DNA of 64,000 nt from an uncultured Ruthenibacterium sp. (GCA_910587145.1 CAJUMH010000008.1:9310-73309); one strand, 5' to 3'. Shown: positions 1 to 9,027, numbered from the stretch's first letter. Numbers and translations are program-made. Notes: generated by a model from the sequence alone, not told the origin.

Positions 1-225
1 CAGGCTGCTGTCGAATGTGCCCTTAAAGTTTTGAAGCCCGACAAATTCCGAGCCCATGGGCCGGTATTTTTGAAAGCTGATGGTAAATGCGCTGATGAGC
101 GGATAAGCCGTAAAAATCAAAAACAGAATGATCGCCGGAAGAATAAACAAATACCCCCATACAGCGTCGCTGCGCCCCAAAGACGCCCTGCGCGGCCGCT
201 TTGCATGCTCCTTTACCGTTTTCAT
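1..225 (-). CDS. Sugar ABC transporter permease, N-terminal part (cut by window edge)
   Basis: Seventy-five codons are visible, running off the left edge. After a basic cytoplasmic tail rich in Lys and Arg comes one hydrophobic segment (about residues 27-48), then the F-Q-K-Y and G-L-Q-N-F type sequence common just after the first membrane helix of MalF/UgpA-type carbohydrate permeases. The ATG follows a GGAGAG ribosome site. It lies 204 bp downstream of a family 1 solute-binding protein on the same strand, so the two are very likely subunits of one importer. The substrate cannot be told from this fragment. Confidence 0.85.
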   Translation of the reverse strand, partial: MKTVKEHAKRPRRASLGRSDAVWGYLFILPAIILFLIFTAYPLISAFTISFQKYRPMGSEFVGLQNFKGTFDSSL

Positions 226-307
226 GGGCACTCTCCTCTCTTTACTTTTCTCTTTGCCGGGATACCGGAGCTTTCTTTTTTGCGAAGGCCGTTAAAGTTA
301 AACCGGA

Positions 308-341
308 GCGGCCCAACGCCCTGACGCGGGCGCCGGGCCGC
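308..341 (-). terminator. Hairpin between binding-protein and permease genes
   Basis: GCGGCCC at 308-314 pairs with GGGCCGC at 335-341, with a second inner stem (GCCC/GGGC). No long T-run follows. It sits between the solute-binding protein and permease genes. Such a hairpin may partially terminate transcription or protect the upstream message, giving more binding protein than permease. The function is inferred from position. Confidence 0.55.
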
Positions 342-429
342 TGCAGCCAGACGGTATGAAAGGCCCAAAGCTTTTCTCAAAAAGCTCCGTAAGCAAGGGC
401 TTTGTCAAAGGTTCCCGCCGCAGAATCTT

Positions 430-1881
430 TTACCGAACACCGTCCTCGCCAAACTGGGCGATCGCGGCCTCGCAAACCTGCTCGTACATGGCCTCCGGCG
501 TGACCTCGTTGGCAAGCAGCGCCTGGAACAGCGGAAGGATCGTCTCTTCCTTGATGCGCGTTACCTTATCGCTCTGTTCCTCGGTCATCGTGATGTTGGG
601 CTTATAGATGGCGGCATTGGAGCGCGCATTGAATGCGGCGTTGTCCTCGTTCAGGATGATGCCCGTCTTCTCCTGCGCCCAGGCCATCTCGGCGCGGCCG
701 GAGGCGTTTGCCGGCGATGCGGCGCCCAGTGTGCAGATCTCGGCATCCACCTTGCCGGAAGTAAGATAGTTCAGCGCCAGAATGATATTCGCAATATGCT
801 CCGGGGTGGGCTCTTCCTTCTGGCGGAAGGCCATCATGCCGGATACGCCGCCGGCCGTTACATAGTCGCAGCCTTCCAGCGTAGGCATCGGAATGCCCAC
901 ATACTCCAGATGCCGCGAGCCCTCCACGGCGGAGCCGGGGTCTTCTTCCAGCAGCCTGTTGTTGTTGGCGGCCAAGAGCTCAAAGTTCGGCAGCCCCTTG
1001 CCGGTGATCATCGTGTTGCCGGTGAGCATCAGGTTCCAGCGCATTCCGGCGTCCACAGAGCTCGATTCCTTCGGCATCACGCCGGCATCAATGAGGCCGC
1101 GTACAAACTGCAGGCATTTCAGGAAGTTTTCGTCGGTATAGGCATATCTGCCGTTCTCGTCGATGGGATTCTCCATGTTTGCGCAGCAGCAAAGCAGATC
1201 GAGCAGATCGGTTGCGGTAACGCCGGCACAGGCAAACGTAAAGCCATAGACATCGTCTTTTACGCCCTTCGCGGCCTCTGCGGCAAACTCCTCAAATGTC
1301 CAGCCCTCTTCCTGGATCTTCTTCCAATCGATCTTGGCGTCCTCAAGGTATTCTCTGTTGCCGCCCAGTGTGTATGGGCTTACCCACATCGGCAGGCCGT
1401 ACAGCGCATCGCCGTTGCGGAAAAACTCCAGCGCGCCTTCGTCGTAATCGGCCAGCACATCGTCGGAAACATATTCCGTCAGATCAAGCAGCATCCCGCT
1501 GCTAAGATATTGCTGGATCTTGGTGATCGAGTTGTTCGGATAGGTGATATCGGGCGGAGAACCGGCGTTTACCATCACATTCAGCTTGTCCTCGTAGTCC
1601 TCCCAGCTTGTAGTAACGAATTCGAGGGTGATCCACGGATACATCCCCTCAAACTCGGCCTTCAGATCGGGGATCAGATCGCTGTAGGTGGGGATAATCG
1701 GCGGAACCAATACGGTAAGCGTTTCTTCCGGATGCTCCGTACCGGCAGCGCCGGCGTCTGCGCTGTCCGCGGGAGCGGGTGCAGCCGATGTGCCTTGGCC
1801 GGCGGAAGAGCTGCCGGAGCAGCCGGCCAGCATAGCGCACAGCATGATGACTGTCAGGAAAAGTGCGGTGAGTTTTTTCAT
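430..1881 (-). CDS. Family 1 extracellular solute-binding lipoprotein (sugar ABC importer)
   Basis: A 483-residue secreted lipoprotein. The N-terminus has a Lys-Lys start, a hydrophobic core and a lipobox ending in L-A-G-C (Cys about 21), followed by a Ser/Ala/Pro-rich linker. The mature part has the family 1 (UgpB/MalE-like) hallmark region with a G-S-P-P-D-I motif near residue 109. It would capture a sugar or sugar derivative at the outer membrane face and deliver it to the permease whose start is seen further left. The ATG is preceded by an AAGGAGG site. Upstream is an about 315-nt leader with a predicted promoter. The ligand is unknown. No ATPase gene is present here, so a shared MsmX-type ATPase is likely. 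Confidence 0.9.
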   Translation of the reverse strand: MKKLTALFLTVIMLCAMLAGCSGSSSAGQGTSAAPAPADSADAGAAGTEHPEETLTVLVPPIIPTYSDLIPDLKAEFEGMYPWITLEFVTTSWEDYEDKLNVMVNAGSPPDITYPNNSITKIQQYLSSGMLLDLTEYVSDDVLADYDEGALEFFRNGDALYGLPMWVSPYTLGGNREYLEDAKIDWKKIQEEGWTFEEFAAEAAKGVKDDVYGFTFACAGVTATDLLDLLCCCANMENPIDENGRYAYTDENFLKCLQFVRGLIDAGVMPKESSSVDAGMRWNLMLTGNTMITGKGLPNFELLAANNNRLLEEDPGSAVEGSRHLEYVGIPMPTLEGCDYVTAGGVSGMMAFRQKEEPTPEHIANIILALNYLTSGKVDAEICTLGAASPANASGRAEMAWAQEKTGIILNEDNAAFNARSNAAIYKPNITMTEEQSDKVTRIKEETILPLFQALLANEVTPEAMYEQVCEAAIAQFGEDGVR

Positions 1882-1942
1882 GGGTTATCCTCCTTTTTTG
1901 TCTGGGATACATCCCTCGGCAAAGGCTTGCCTGCTGTCAGGT

Positions 1943-1983
1943 TGAAAAAAAGCGTTTTTTCTTACGGGCGGTTCCGGTAAGAA
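1943..1983 (-). promoter_or_regulatory. Possible attenuator hairpin in binding-protein leader
   Basis: In the leader of the solute-binding protein gene, an arm at 1974-1983 pairs with one at 1959-1968 on the minus strand and is followed, a few bases later, by a run of T. It resembles a weak intrinsic terminator inside a 5' UTR. There is no recognised riboswitch fold around it. Confidence 0.3.
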
Positions 1984-2203
1984 GCCAAGGTGCTTTTTTG
2001 CCGTTCTCCCCGAAAAACACGCGCGCCATTATCGGGTGATGCTTCTATTGTTGAAGCACAGCGGGAAAGCCTGCCGTGCCAACAGCCGATCTTCTTCACG
2101 CACTCATTTCCCCGGGCTTCGCATCCGTTTATGAATGAATATTTATTGACCCTCGGAGAAGCTGCTTTATATCCGTATGTAATCATGTTTTTGTATTGTC
2201 ATT

Positions 2204-2232
2204 ACAATATCATGAATTGTTGTATCCGTCAA
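2204..2232 (-). promoter_or_regulatory. Sigma-A-type promoter for solute-binding protein gene
   Basis: On the minus strand TTGACG (2232-2227) and TATTGT (2209-2204) are separated by 17 bp. The region is much more AT-rich than its surroundings. It would give an about 315-nt leader before the ATG at 1881. The stretch 1882-2772 otherwise contains no convincing gene. Confidence 0.5.
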
Positions 2233-2425
2233 GATATTTTGAATCAAAAAAATAATTTTGTCATTTATTGTCAAAATTAAAGCCTGTCTTTGGGCATTTT
2301 CACCTGTCTGCATTTTTTGCGTCTCTGTACAACTTTATTCCGTTTTTTCAAAAATACAGCATTTTGCTGTTTAAGGAATGGGTACTTTTCTTGCAGCTTT
2401 TTCTCTTTTCGGCACTGGATTGCAT

Positions 2426-2459
2426 AAAAAAACGCCTGTTTTTGGGGAAAAACAGGCGT
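2426..2459 (-). terminator. Orphan intrinsic terminator, minus strand
   Basis: A perfect 12-bp stem (2432-2443 with 2448-2459, GGGG/CCCC loop) is followed on the minus strand by six T. No annotated minus-strand gene lies upstream of it before the divergent + strand gene at 2773, so its transcript is unknown. Confidence 0.6.
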
Positions 2460-2620
2460 AAAAGCAGTTTGCAGAAAAATTCCCCCTCTTTGGCTCTCCA
2501 TGGCCGGCCGCCGCACGATGCCCGGAAAAGAAGAGCCCGATCGGAATGCAGATTTTTTACAAATTCGTCCTTTTTTCACAAGGCAGGGGCCCTTTCAAAA
2601 AATTTTTATTTGTTTCTCTA

Positions 2621-2649
2621 TTGACAGAAAATCATTTTTCTTTTATGCT
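2621..2649 (+). promoter_or_regulatory. Strong sigma-A-type promoter for Fe-alcohol dehydrogenase
   Basis: TTGACA (2621-2626), a 17-bp AT-rich spacer and TATGCT (2644-2649). It is a near-consensus promoter about 120 bp upstream of the ATG at 2773. Confidence 0.7.
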
Positions 2650-2772
2650 TGTAGTGCTTTCCGGTTGTAACTGCAAGTATTTTTCGAACAAATGCAGTAT
2701 ATTTTTATTTATATTTTATGTATTTATTTTCATAATCGTCCGAGAAAAATATTTCAGAAAGAGAGGCCGTAT

Positions 2773-3945
2773 ATGGAAAATTTTTATTACAACATTCCCA
2801 CCAAGGTGTATTTTGGCAAAGGGCAGATCGTCCATCTGGGCGAATGCCTGCGCGCCTGCGGATCCTCCGTTCTGCTGGTATACGGGGGCGGCAGCATTCA
2901 CAAAAACGGCGTGTATGAGGCTGTTACCGCACATCTGCGCGCGGCAGAGCTGCCATGGCGGGAGCTGCCGGGCGTAGAGCCGAATCCGCGCTGCACCTCG
3001 GTGGACAAAGGCGCAGCGCTGTGCCGCGCGCATGGGCTGAATGTGATTTTAGCAGTGGGCGGCGGCAGCGTGATCGATTGCGCCAAGGTGATCGCAGCCG
3101 CCGCAGACTACGACGGCCCTTCCTGGGAGCTGATGGAAGACCGCACGCGCGTGCGCAGTGTTCTGCCGGTTGTCTCGGTGGTTACCGCCGCCGGCACCGG
3201 CTCGGAAATGGACAGCGGCGCCGTGATCTCCAACTGGGAAACCAGGCAGAAGCTCAGCATCGGCCGTGTGGACATGTATCCCCGTTACACCATTATGGAC
3301 CCCACCTATACCTTTTCCGTACCGCCCAGACAAACGGCGGCAGGCACGGCCGATATGATCTCGCATATTTTTGAGCTGTACTTCAGCCGCACGCCGCACA
3401 CGCTGATGAGCGACAATCTGTGCGAGGGTTTGCTGCGCACCTGCATTGCCAGCGGCCCCGCCGCTTTGCAGAATCCGGAGGATTACCACGCCCGCGCCGA
3501 GCTGCTGTGGGCCTCCGGCTGGGCCATCAACGGCTTTTTGCGCAGCGGAAGGCTGGGCGCCTGGAGCTGCCATCCCATGGAGCATCCGCTGAGCGCGTGG
3601 TACGATATCACACACGGCGTCGGTCTTGCCATTCTAACGCCGCGCTGGATGCGTTATATTCTGCAAAAAGACGCTTCCAGCGCAGCAAAGCTTGCTGCCT
3701 ATGCCGTCCATGTATGGAACGCAGACCCCGCGCTCGGCCGGCAGGCGTGCGCGCTGTACGGCATTGATCGCACGGAACAGTTCTTCTATGAGATACTTGG
3801 CCTGCCCAATTCGCTTGGTGCGCTGGGAATTGACGACGCCCGCTTCGTGCAGATGGCGCAGACAGCCGCCGCAGAGGGGCTGTCCAATGCCTTTGTTCCC
3901 TTAACGGCCGAGGATGTTGCTGCAATTTATCGCGCCTGCCTGTAG
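2773..3945 (+). CDS. Iron-containing alcohol dehydrogenase, YqhD/BdhA type
   Basis: A 390-residue cytosolic type III alcohol dehydrogenase, reducing aldehydes to alcohols (or the reverse) with NAD(P)H. The N-terminus (F-x-Y-x-x-P-T-K-V-x-F-G-K-G) is typical of the YqhD/butanol dehydrogenase branch. GGGS at 96-99 belongs to the nucleotide-binding domain. The metal ligands D194, H198, H267 and H281 fall at exactly the residue numbers known for E. coli YqhD, so the enzyme should be active. The start at 2773 has an AGAGAGG ribosome site and gives the normal family length. It opens a + strand group with the serine hydrolase and SIS protein. The physiological substrate is not evident. Confidence 0.93.
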   Translation: MENFYYNIPTKVYFGKGQIVHLGECLRACGSSVLLVYGGGSIHKNGVYEAVTAHLRAAELPWRELPGVEPNPRCTSVDKGAALCRAHGLNVILAVGGGSVIDCAKVIAAAADYDGPSWELMEDRTRVRSVLPVVSVVTAAGTGSEMDSGAVISNWETRQKLSIGRVDMYPRYTIMDPTYTFSVPPRQTAAGTADMISHIFELYFSRTPHTLMSDNLCEGLLRTCIASGPAALQNPEDYHARAELLWASGWAINGFLRSGRLGAWSCHPMEHPLSAWYDITHGVGLAILTPRWMRYILQKDASSAAKLAAYAVHVWNADPALGRQACALYGIDRTEQFFYEILGLPNSLGALGIDDARFVQMAQTAAAEGLSNAFVPLTAEDVAAIYRACL

Positions 3946-3949
3946 CCTG

Positions 3950-3983
3950 CAGCCCGGCAAAGCACACAGCCCGGCAAAGCACA
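3950..3983 (+). repeat. Exact tandem duplication of 17 bp
   Basis: CAGCCCGGCAAAGCACA occurs twice back to back (3950-3966 and 3967-3983) right after the alcohol dehydrogenase stop codon. Flanking AGCCTG and CAGGCT can pair around the duplication, so it may extend the loop of a terminator-like hairpin. Confidence 0.85.
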
Positions 3984-4031
3984 GGCTTTTCTGTTCTGCA
4001 GCGTTCATTTCACCTTTCTGGAGGCTTCTTT

Positions 4032-5410
4032 ATGGAACAATGGATCCACCCCAGTCTCTCTACCGATGCACTGAGCACGCTCCTGGAACGCGCGAAGGCG
4101 TGTAAAACCGAATTTCATACCCTGCAACTGTATGAGGACGGCGCATGCATGCTGCGCTGGGCTCTTGCGCCCTATACCTGCGGGGCGCGGCACGAAATGT
4201 ATTCCCTCAGCAAGATCTTTACCGCTACGGCCGCCGGGATAGCCTATACGCGCGGGCAGCTGCATCCGGATGACCCGGTCGCGCACTGGTTTCCGGAATA
4301 CACGGCGCAGGCCGCGCGGGAGGATGCGCGCTGGAGCCGTATGCGTGTGCGCGACATTCTTTCCATGACGACCGGGCACAAAAGCTGTGTGCTCCCACGC
4401 ATGGCCTTTGCGCAAAACGCGGTAGAGGCTTTTTTCCGTTCCCCCCTCTCCTACGAGCCCGGCACGCATTTTACCTACAACACCGGCGCAAGCTGCATCG
4501 CGGCGGAGATGGTGGCGCTTGCAACGGGCAAAACCGTACCCGATCTGCTTGCACAGGAGTTTTTCGCTCCGCTGGGCCGGGATGCCGCCTTCTGGCGAAC
4601 CTGTGCGGACGGTCACTGCATCGGCGGCGCCGGCATCTGCGCATCCAGCGACGATATCGTTCAGCTCGGTCTGCTGTACCTGAACGGAGGCGTACTGCAG
4701 GGCCGACGGCTGCTTGCGCCGAATGGATCGAAACAGCTGTGCGCGCCCATGCCTCTACTGCCGATAAGGTCTGGCCCGATTGGTGCGAGGGCTACGGCTT
4801 CCATTTTTGGCGCAACGCACACGGCGGCTATCGCGGCGACGGCGCCTTTGGCCAGTATTGTCTGATTTTGCCCGAACAGCGGCAACTGCTGGTTGCAACG
4901 GCAGAAAGCGAGGAGATCCACACAGAAATCGCACTTTTGTGGGAATTTTTGGAGCATCTTCATGACAAGGGATCCCATGCACAGCCGCCATGTGCTTATG
5001 CTCCGCGCGGCCTGCTGGACAAAGGCTGCACCGATACCGGCTGGCTGCCCTGTACGGCAAACCCGATGGGCTTTACGGCGCTTCGTATCTTTAAAAACGA
5101 AGCAGAAGCCGCGCTGCAGCTGTGTGACGGAAGCCGCATGCAGACACTGCGCGCCCCTTCCGGCGCGTGGCGCGAAAACGTGCTTTTTGCCAAGGCGCTG
5201 CGGCCCACCCTTTATACGATGCTGCCCCGCACCGAGACAGAGCCTTTGCGCCTGTGCTGTGCCGCATACGACCGGGACGGCGCCACACGGCTGGAATGCC
5301 GCAGTCTGGATACGCCGCACGCCTTCGAGATCGTCTGCCATGTGCACAGGGACGGCGCGCGGCTGGAATTTTCTTCTCCGCACGATGTATTTGGTCCGGA
5401 CATCTGCTGA
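4032..5410 (+). pseudogene. Beta-lactamase-fold serine hydrolase, broken by a frameshift
   Basis: This reads as one gene in two frames: 4032 to about 4722, then the other frame to 5410. The first part carries the SxxK nucleophile motif (S-L-S-K near residue 58) and a Y-N-T motif (near residue 155) of class C beta-lactamase/penicillin-binding-like esterases. The second carries G-Y-G-F-H-F-W and R-G-D-G-A-F-G-Q, the third-motif region, followed by an extra C-terminal domain of about 150 residues. Adding one base in the run near 4720 (GCGCC/GAATGG) restores a continuous L-A-P-E-W-I-E-T reading. A GGAGG site precedes the ATG. The lesion is either a real inactivating deletion or a consensus error. 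The substrate is unknown, and homologues are often annotated as esterases. Confidence 0.8.
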
Positions 5411-5430
5411 TGCACCGGGCAGCGCTGAAG

Positions 5431-5476
5431 GCCGGCCGGCATCCTCTGCACAGCTTCTTCGGCGTTGCCGGCCGGC
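5431..5476. repeat. GC-rich inverted repeat
   Basis: GCCGGCCGGCA (5431-5441) is perfectly complementary to TGCCGGCCGGC (5466-5476). It lies between the hydrolase and the SIS gene and lacks a T-run, so it is more likely an mRNA-stabilising or processing hairpin than a full terminator. Confidence 0.5.
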
Positions 5477-5587
5477 AGGCCAACATCCAATCTATAAAGG
5501 AGCGATCCACCGCATCCCCTACCGTGCAGCACAGCCCTTGGAGAGGGGCTATAAAAACTACTACTTTATAAGACAAGGAACGGTAAC

Positions 5588-6667
5588 ATGATGAAAATGC
5601 TCGATTACATTCAGGAACAGGCTCCGCTCTTTGCATCGGTACTGGAAAACCGAAAAAACATTGTCGCGCCCCTGTGCGCGGTATGCGCAAGGGTACGGCC
5701 CCAAAAAATCTGCCTGATCGCCAGCGGCACCTCACGCAATGCCGCGCTGGCCGCCGCGCCCTTTATGGAAGCACTGCTGGCACTGGACGTGCAGGTTCTG
5801 GCCCCTTCGCAGGTAAAAACACTGCGCAATGCGCCCACCCTTGCAATCGTGATCTCGCAGGGAGGCAATTCGACCAACTCGCTGGCTGTCTTTGATCGGC
5901 TGCAAGGCATTCCCACCGTTGCCATGACGGGCAGCCCCTATGGGCACCTCAACAAAAAGGGCGATACCTATCTTGAGATCCCCTGCGGGGAAGAGCTTGC
6001 AGGCCCTAAAACCAAGGGCTACACCATCACGATCCTTACGCTTTACCTGACAGCGCTGGAATACGCGCTGCAAAACGGCAGCATTACGGCAGAAACCTAT
6101 GAGCGGATCGTCGGCATTCTGCGGCAGACGGCCGCACAACTGCCCGGAAATATTGCCGCCGCTGAGGCCTGGACGCAGAATAACCGCGAGAGCCTGAAAA
6201 ACCTTTCCGGCATTTATCTTGTGGGCAAAATGCAGGGCATGGAGACGGCGGCCGAAGGCGCGCTGAAGCTGATGGAAACGCTGCTGATCCCCGGTTTTGC
6301 ATTTGATTTTGAAGAATTTCTGCATGGGCCGGCCTGCTCTCTCCATAAAGCAACAGGCGGTTTTTATCTGCTGCCCACACCGGACGACCCGGATCACGAG
6401 CGGATGCAGCGCCTTGTGGCGTACCACCGCGAGATCTGCCCCGCCGTATATACCGTAGGCCTTGCCGCCGGCACGAACGAGCGGGACTGCATTGTACAGA
6501 CAACCGGGCAATGGTATACCCAGCCGTTTGAACAGATCCTGCCGATGCAGATGGCCGCCGCACACATTCCGGCGCTGCTGGATCTTGCGGACGCCGGCGT
6601 TCGGCGCTTTGAAAGGCTGGATGCCGTAATGGGCATCAAGCAGAAGAACAAAGCGGGAATGATCTAA
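5588..6667 (+). CDS. Double SIS-domain sugar-phosphate isomerase/deglycase-like protein
   Basis: A 359-residue cytosolic protein with two SIS domains, the fold that binds aldose/ketose phosphates. Domain 1 shows S-G-T-S-R-N (46-51) and S-Q-G-G-N-S (90-95). Domain 2 begins near residue 205, with the E-E-F-L-H-G-P motif near residue 245 that is typical of the isomerase half of GlmS and of FrlB/AgaS-like deglycases. It lacks the GlmS glutaminase domain, so it should isomerise or deaminate/deglycate a phosphorylated amino- or glycosylated sugar. Two adjacent ATGs exist at the start, and AAGGAA lies upstream. It faces the GntR gene across a shared terminator. The exact reaction is not resolvable. 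Confidence 0.88.
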   Translation: MMKMLDYIQEQAPLFASVLENRKNIVAPLCAVCARVRPQKICLIASGTSRNAALAAAPFMEALLALDVQVLAPSQVKTLRNAPTLAIVISQGGNSTNSLAVFDRLQGIPTVAMTGSPYGHLNKKGDTYLEIPCGEELAGPKTKGYTITILTLYLTALEYALQNGSITAETYERIVGILRQTAAQLPGNIAAAEAWTQNNRESLKNLSGIYLVGKMQGMETAAEGALKLMETLLIPGFAFDFEEFLHGPACSLHKATGGFYLLPTPDDPDHERMQRLVAYHREICPAVYTVGLAAGTNERDCIVQTTGQWYTQPFEQILPMQMAAAHIPALLDLADAGVRRFERLDAVMGIKQKNKAGMI

Positions 6668-6724
6668 AAAAGACCGGCGCTCTTTGAGGCCTTTGAAATT
6701 GCCCGAAAGAGCGCCGGTCTTTTT
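6668..6724. terminator. Bidirectional intrinsic terminator
   Basis: Arms 6668-6685 and 6706-6724 form a long stem (AAAGACCGGCGCTCTTT paired with its complement), with A-run before and T-run after. It ends both the + strand SIS gene and the minus strand GntR gene. Confidence 0.85.
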
Positions 6725-6733
6725 ATCTTGTTT

Positions 6734-7498
6734 TTACGGATTGATCACGTCAAATTCAAAGCTCCGGACATTTCCGTCCAGATATTCTTCGCTCCAGTCT
6801 ATGGGGCGGTCGTACTGATCGAGAACGACATTTTTGATACACAGCATCGGCGCCCTGCGCCGGACGCCAAACAGATCCGCCTGCTCTGCGCTTGCCGCAC
6901 GCGCGCAGATGGTGCGCCGCGAGCGGGTAACGCGCAGACGGTACTCCTTTTCAAATACGTCGTACAGCGAGCGCTGCTCGAAATCGTAGCGGTCGATCCC
7001 CGGAAAAACCGGCTCCGGAATATAATTTTCCACCAGAACATACGGTGCCTCGGAAACATACCGCATCCGTACAAGGTGCAGGCAGCGTTCCCCCTGCTGC
7101 AGCTTGAGCGCGCCAAACAGCTCCGGTGCATAAGCCGTCCATTCCTGCCGCAGCAGCTGTGTCCGGTGCGGCAGGTTCAGGATCTCCATCTCCTGCGCAA
7201 AGCTGAACTGCCGGTGGATAAAACGTCCCAAGTTGCCCGGCCGGCGCACAAAAGTGCCCTTGCCGCGCTTGCGTTCCACATATCCGGCCTCAATGAGCGC
7301 ACTGTAGGCCTGACGCGCCACCGGCCGGGAAATGCCCAGCGCGGCACATAGCTCCTCCTCGGTGGGCAGCTTGCTGCCCTGTGGGATCTGTCCCTCGGAA
7401 ATGGCGTTCAAAAGCCCCTGCCGCAGCTGTTCATACAGCGGTACCGCGCTGCTCTTATCCAAAAACAATCCGTTCCATTCCATGCTTTCATTTCCCAT
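6734..7498 (-). CDS. GntR/HutC-family transcription regulator (UTRA domain)
   Basis: About 254 residues. The N-terminal winged helix-turn-helix has the GntR pattern L-P-T-E-E-E-L and S-R-P-V-A-R-Q-A-Y near residues 40-65 and ends in a K-R-G-K-G-T-F-V wing. The C-terminal about 150 residues look like a UTRA ligand-binding domain, with L-x-R-x-R and L-V-E-N-Y-I-P-E signatures. Several in-frame ATGs (7504, 7501, 7498, 7483) have weak ribosome sites, so the exact start is uncertain. UTRA domains usually sense sugar phosphates or amino sugars. The adjacent SIS gene is a plausible target, though the opp operon upstream is another. Confidence 0.88.
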   Translation of the reverse strand: MGNESMEWNGLFLDKSSAVPLYEQLRQGLLNAISEGQIPQGSKLPTEEELCAALGISRPVARQAYSALIEAGYVERKRGKGTFVRRPGNLGRFIHRQFSFAQEMEILNLPHRTQLLRQEWTAYAPELFGALKLQQGERCLHLVRMRYVSEAPYVLVENYIPEPVFPGIDRYDFEQRSLYDVFEKEYRLRVTRSRRTICARAASAEQADLFGVRRRAPMLCIKNVVLDQYDRPIDWSEEYLDGNVRSFEFDVINP

Positions 7499-7557
7499 CA
7501 TCATCAGATCGCAGGGTTTTCGGCCCGGCCGCCCACGCCGTATCCCGAAAAGCGCCT

Positions 7558-7857
7558 TTATCCGGCAAGCGCGAACAGCAGAACAATCAGGCCCAGCCCG
7601 CCGATGAATGCCAGCGCAATGAGCAGCGCGGCTTTGAGGGCGCCGAGCGTGTACCACAGCCGTTCCTCCTTGGTAAGGCCGGTCTGCTCCCAGGGGCGGT
7701 CGTTTTCGGGCGTCTTTGGGGCCGGGGCGGCGGGGCGCGCCGCCCCGCGCCGCCGGTTTTCGGGCAGGCGCGGCAAAAACAGCGGCTGCCGGCCAATGTC
7801 GCTCATATCGGCGATGGTGCGGCCGTCGTCATCGTCGTAAATACGATTTTTCTTCAT
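7558..7857 (-). CDS. Small single-pass membrane protein, unknown function
   Basis: 99 residues. The N-terminus is polar, with an Asp-rich stretch (D-D-D-D) and then a Pro/Arg/Ala-rich middle. One hydrophobic helix occupies the last about 30 residues and is Gly-rich, so the protein would be tail-anchored. It begins 6 bp after the oppF stop and is clearly the last member of the oligopeptide-transporter operon. No known domain is recognised. It could be an accessory or regulatory subunit of the importer. Confidence 0.7.
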   Translation of the reverse strand: MKKNRIYDDDDGRTIADMSDIGRQPLFLPRLPENRRRGAARPAAPAPKTPENDRPWEQTGLTKEERLWYTLGALKAALLIALAFIGGLGLIVLLFALAG

Positions 7858-7863
7858 CGTCGC

Positions 7864-9027
7864 TTATTGATCGTACAGGTGGCACACCACATAGTGGCCC
7901 GGCTCCACCTCTACCTGGCGCGGCGCCTCGTGCTTGCAGCGTTCGGTGCAGCGCGCGCAGCGCGTATGGAACTTGCAGCCCGCGGGCGGGTTGGCCGGAG
8001 ACGGAATGGAGCCCTCCAGCACGATGCGGTTCATCTTTGCCGTGGGATCCGGCACAGGGATGGCCGAGAACAGCGCCTCGGTATAGGGATGCAGCGGATT
8101 GCGGAAGATATCCTCCGTCGAGCCGTATTCTACCAGATTGCCCAGATACATCACGCCTACCATATCGGAAATATGCTCCACCACGCTGAGGTCGTGCGAG
8201 ATAAACAGATATGTCAGCTTGTATTTTTCCTGCAGATCCTTCAGCAGATTGATAATCTGCGCCTGAATGGAAACATCCAGCGCGGAAACCGGCTCGTCGC
8301 AGACGATAAATTCGGGATTCAGCGCAAGCGCGCGGGCAATGCAGATGCGCTGGCGCTGGCCGCCGGAAAACTCGTGCGGATAGCGATCCTTATGGAACGG
8401 CTGCAGGCCGCAGTTGTCCATCACCTGATCGATATAATCGTTGAATTCTTCCTTCGGCACCAGCGCATGCTCGCGCACGGCCTCGCCGATGATCTCGCCC
8501 ACCGGCAGACGCGGCGACAGCGAGGAGAACGGATCCTGAAAAATAATCTGCATTTTGGTGCGCAGCGCGCGCAGCTGTTTGGGCTGCAGATCGTAGATCT
8601 CCTGCCCGTTGAACAGCACCTGCCCATCTGTCTTTTCGCCGGAAAGGCGCAGAATGGTGCGTCCCGTTGTGGTTTTGCCGCAGCCGGATTCGCCCACAAG
8701 GCCCATCGTGGAGCCGCGCTTTAAATTGAATGTCACGCCGTCCACGGCCTTCACATATCCCACGGTCTGGGACATCATGCCGCCCTTAATGGGGAAATAT
8801 TTTTTCAGCGCGTTCACCATCAGAATATACTGCGGGTCGTACTCCACCGGAGTAAAGGTATTGTCCATGTGCAGCTCGGCGGCAGGCTTTGCGCCCTGCA
8901 TGCCCTTTTTTACGCGCTCGGCCCGCCGTTCCTGCTGCTGCTTTTGCTCCTCCGGCGTTTTTCCCGCGGGGTCGCCGGGATGGGTGCGTCCGGCGCCCTG
9001 CGCAAGCCCCTTAAAGTTCAGCGCCAT
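7864..9027 (-). CDS. oppF: Oligopeptide ABC transporter ATP-binding protein OppF/DppF
   Basis: 387 residues. One ABC ATPase domain: Walker A G-E-S-G-C-G-K-T-T, signature F-S-G-G-Q-R-Q-R, Walker B F-I-V-C-D-E-P-V-S-A-L-D. A C-terminal Cys cluster (C-x4-R-C-x2-C-x3-C) is usual in the OppD/F family. It energises peptide import with OppD. Unusually, about 65 residues rich in Gln, Glu, Lys and Pro precede the domain, which normally starts within 10-15 residues. The ATG has a GGAGG site and overlaps the 3' end of oppD by 17 bp, indicating translational coupling. Whether the transporter carries peptides or another family 5 substrate is not determined. Confidence 0.92.
   Translation of the reverse strand: MALNFKGLAQGAGRTHPGDPAGKTPEEQKQQQERRAERVKKGMQGAKPAAELHMDNTFTPVEYDPQYILMVNALKKYFPIKGGMMSQTVGYVKAVDGVTFNLKRGSTMGLVGESGCGKTTTGRTILRLSGEKTDGQVLFNGQEIYDLQPKQLRALRTKMQIIFQDPFSSLSPRLPVGEIIGEAVREHALVPKEEFNDYIDQVMDNCGLQPFHKDRYPHEFSGGQRQRICIARALALNPEFIVCDEPVSALDVSIQAQIINLLKDLQEKYKLTYLFISHDLSVVEHISDMVGVMYLGNLVEYGSTEDIFRNPLHPYTEALFSAIPVPDPTAKMNRIVLEGSIPSPANPPAGCKFHTRCARCTERCKHEAPRQVEVEPGHYVVCHLYDQ

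Noticed and set aside
1882..2772. Small ORFs on both strands in the first large intergenic region
   Set aside because: None has a good ribosome site together with plausible composition; the region contains two promoters and hairpins instead.
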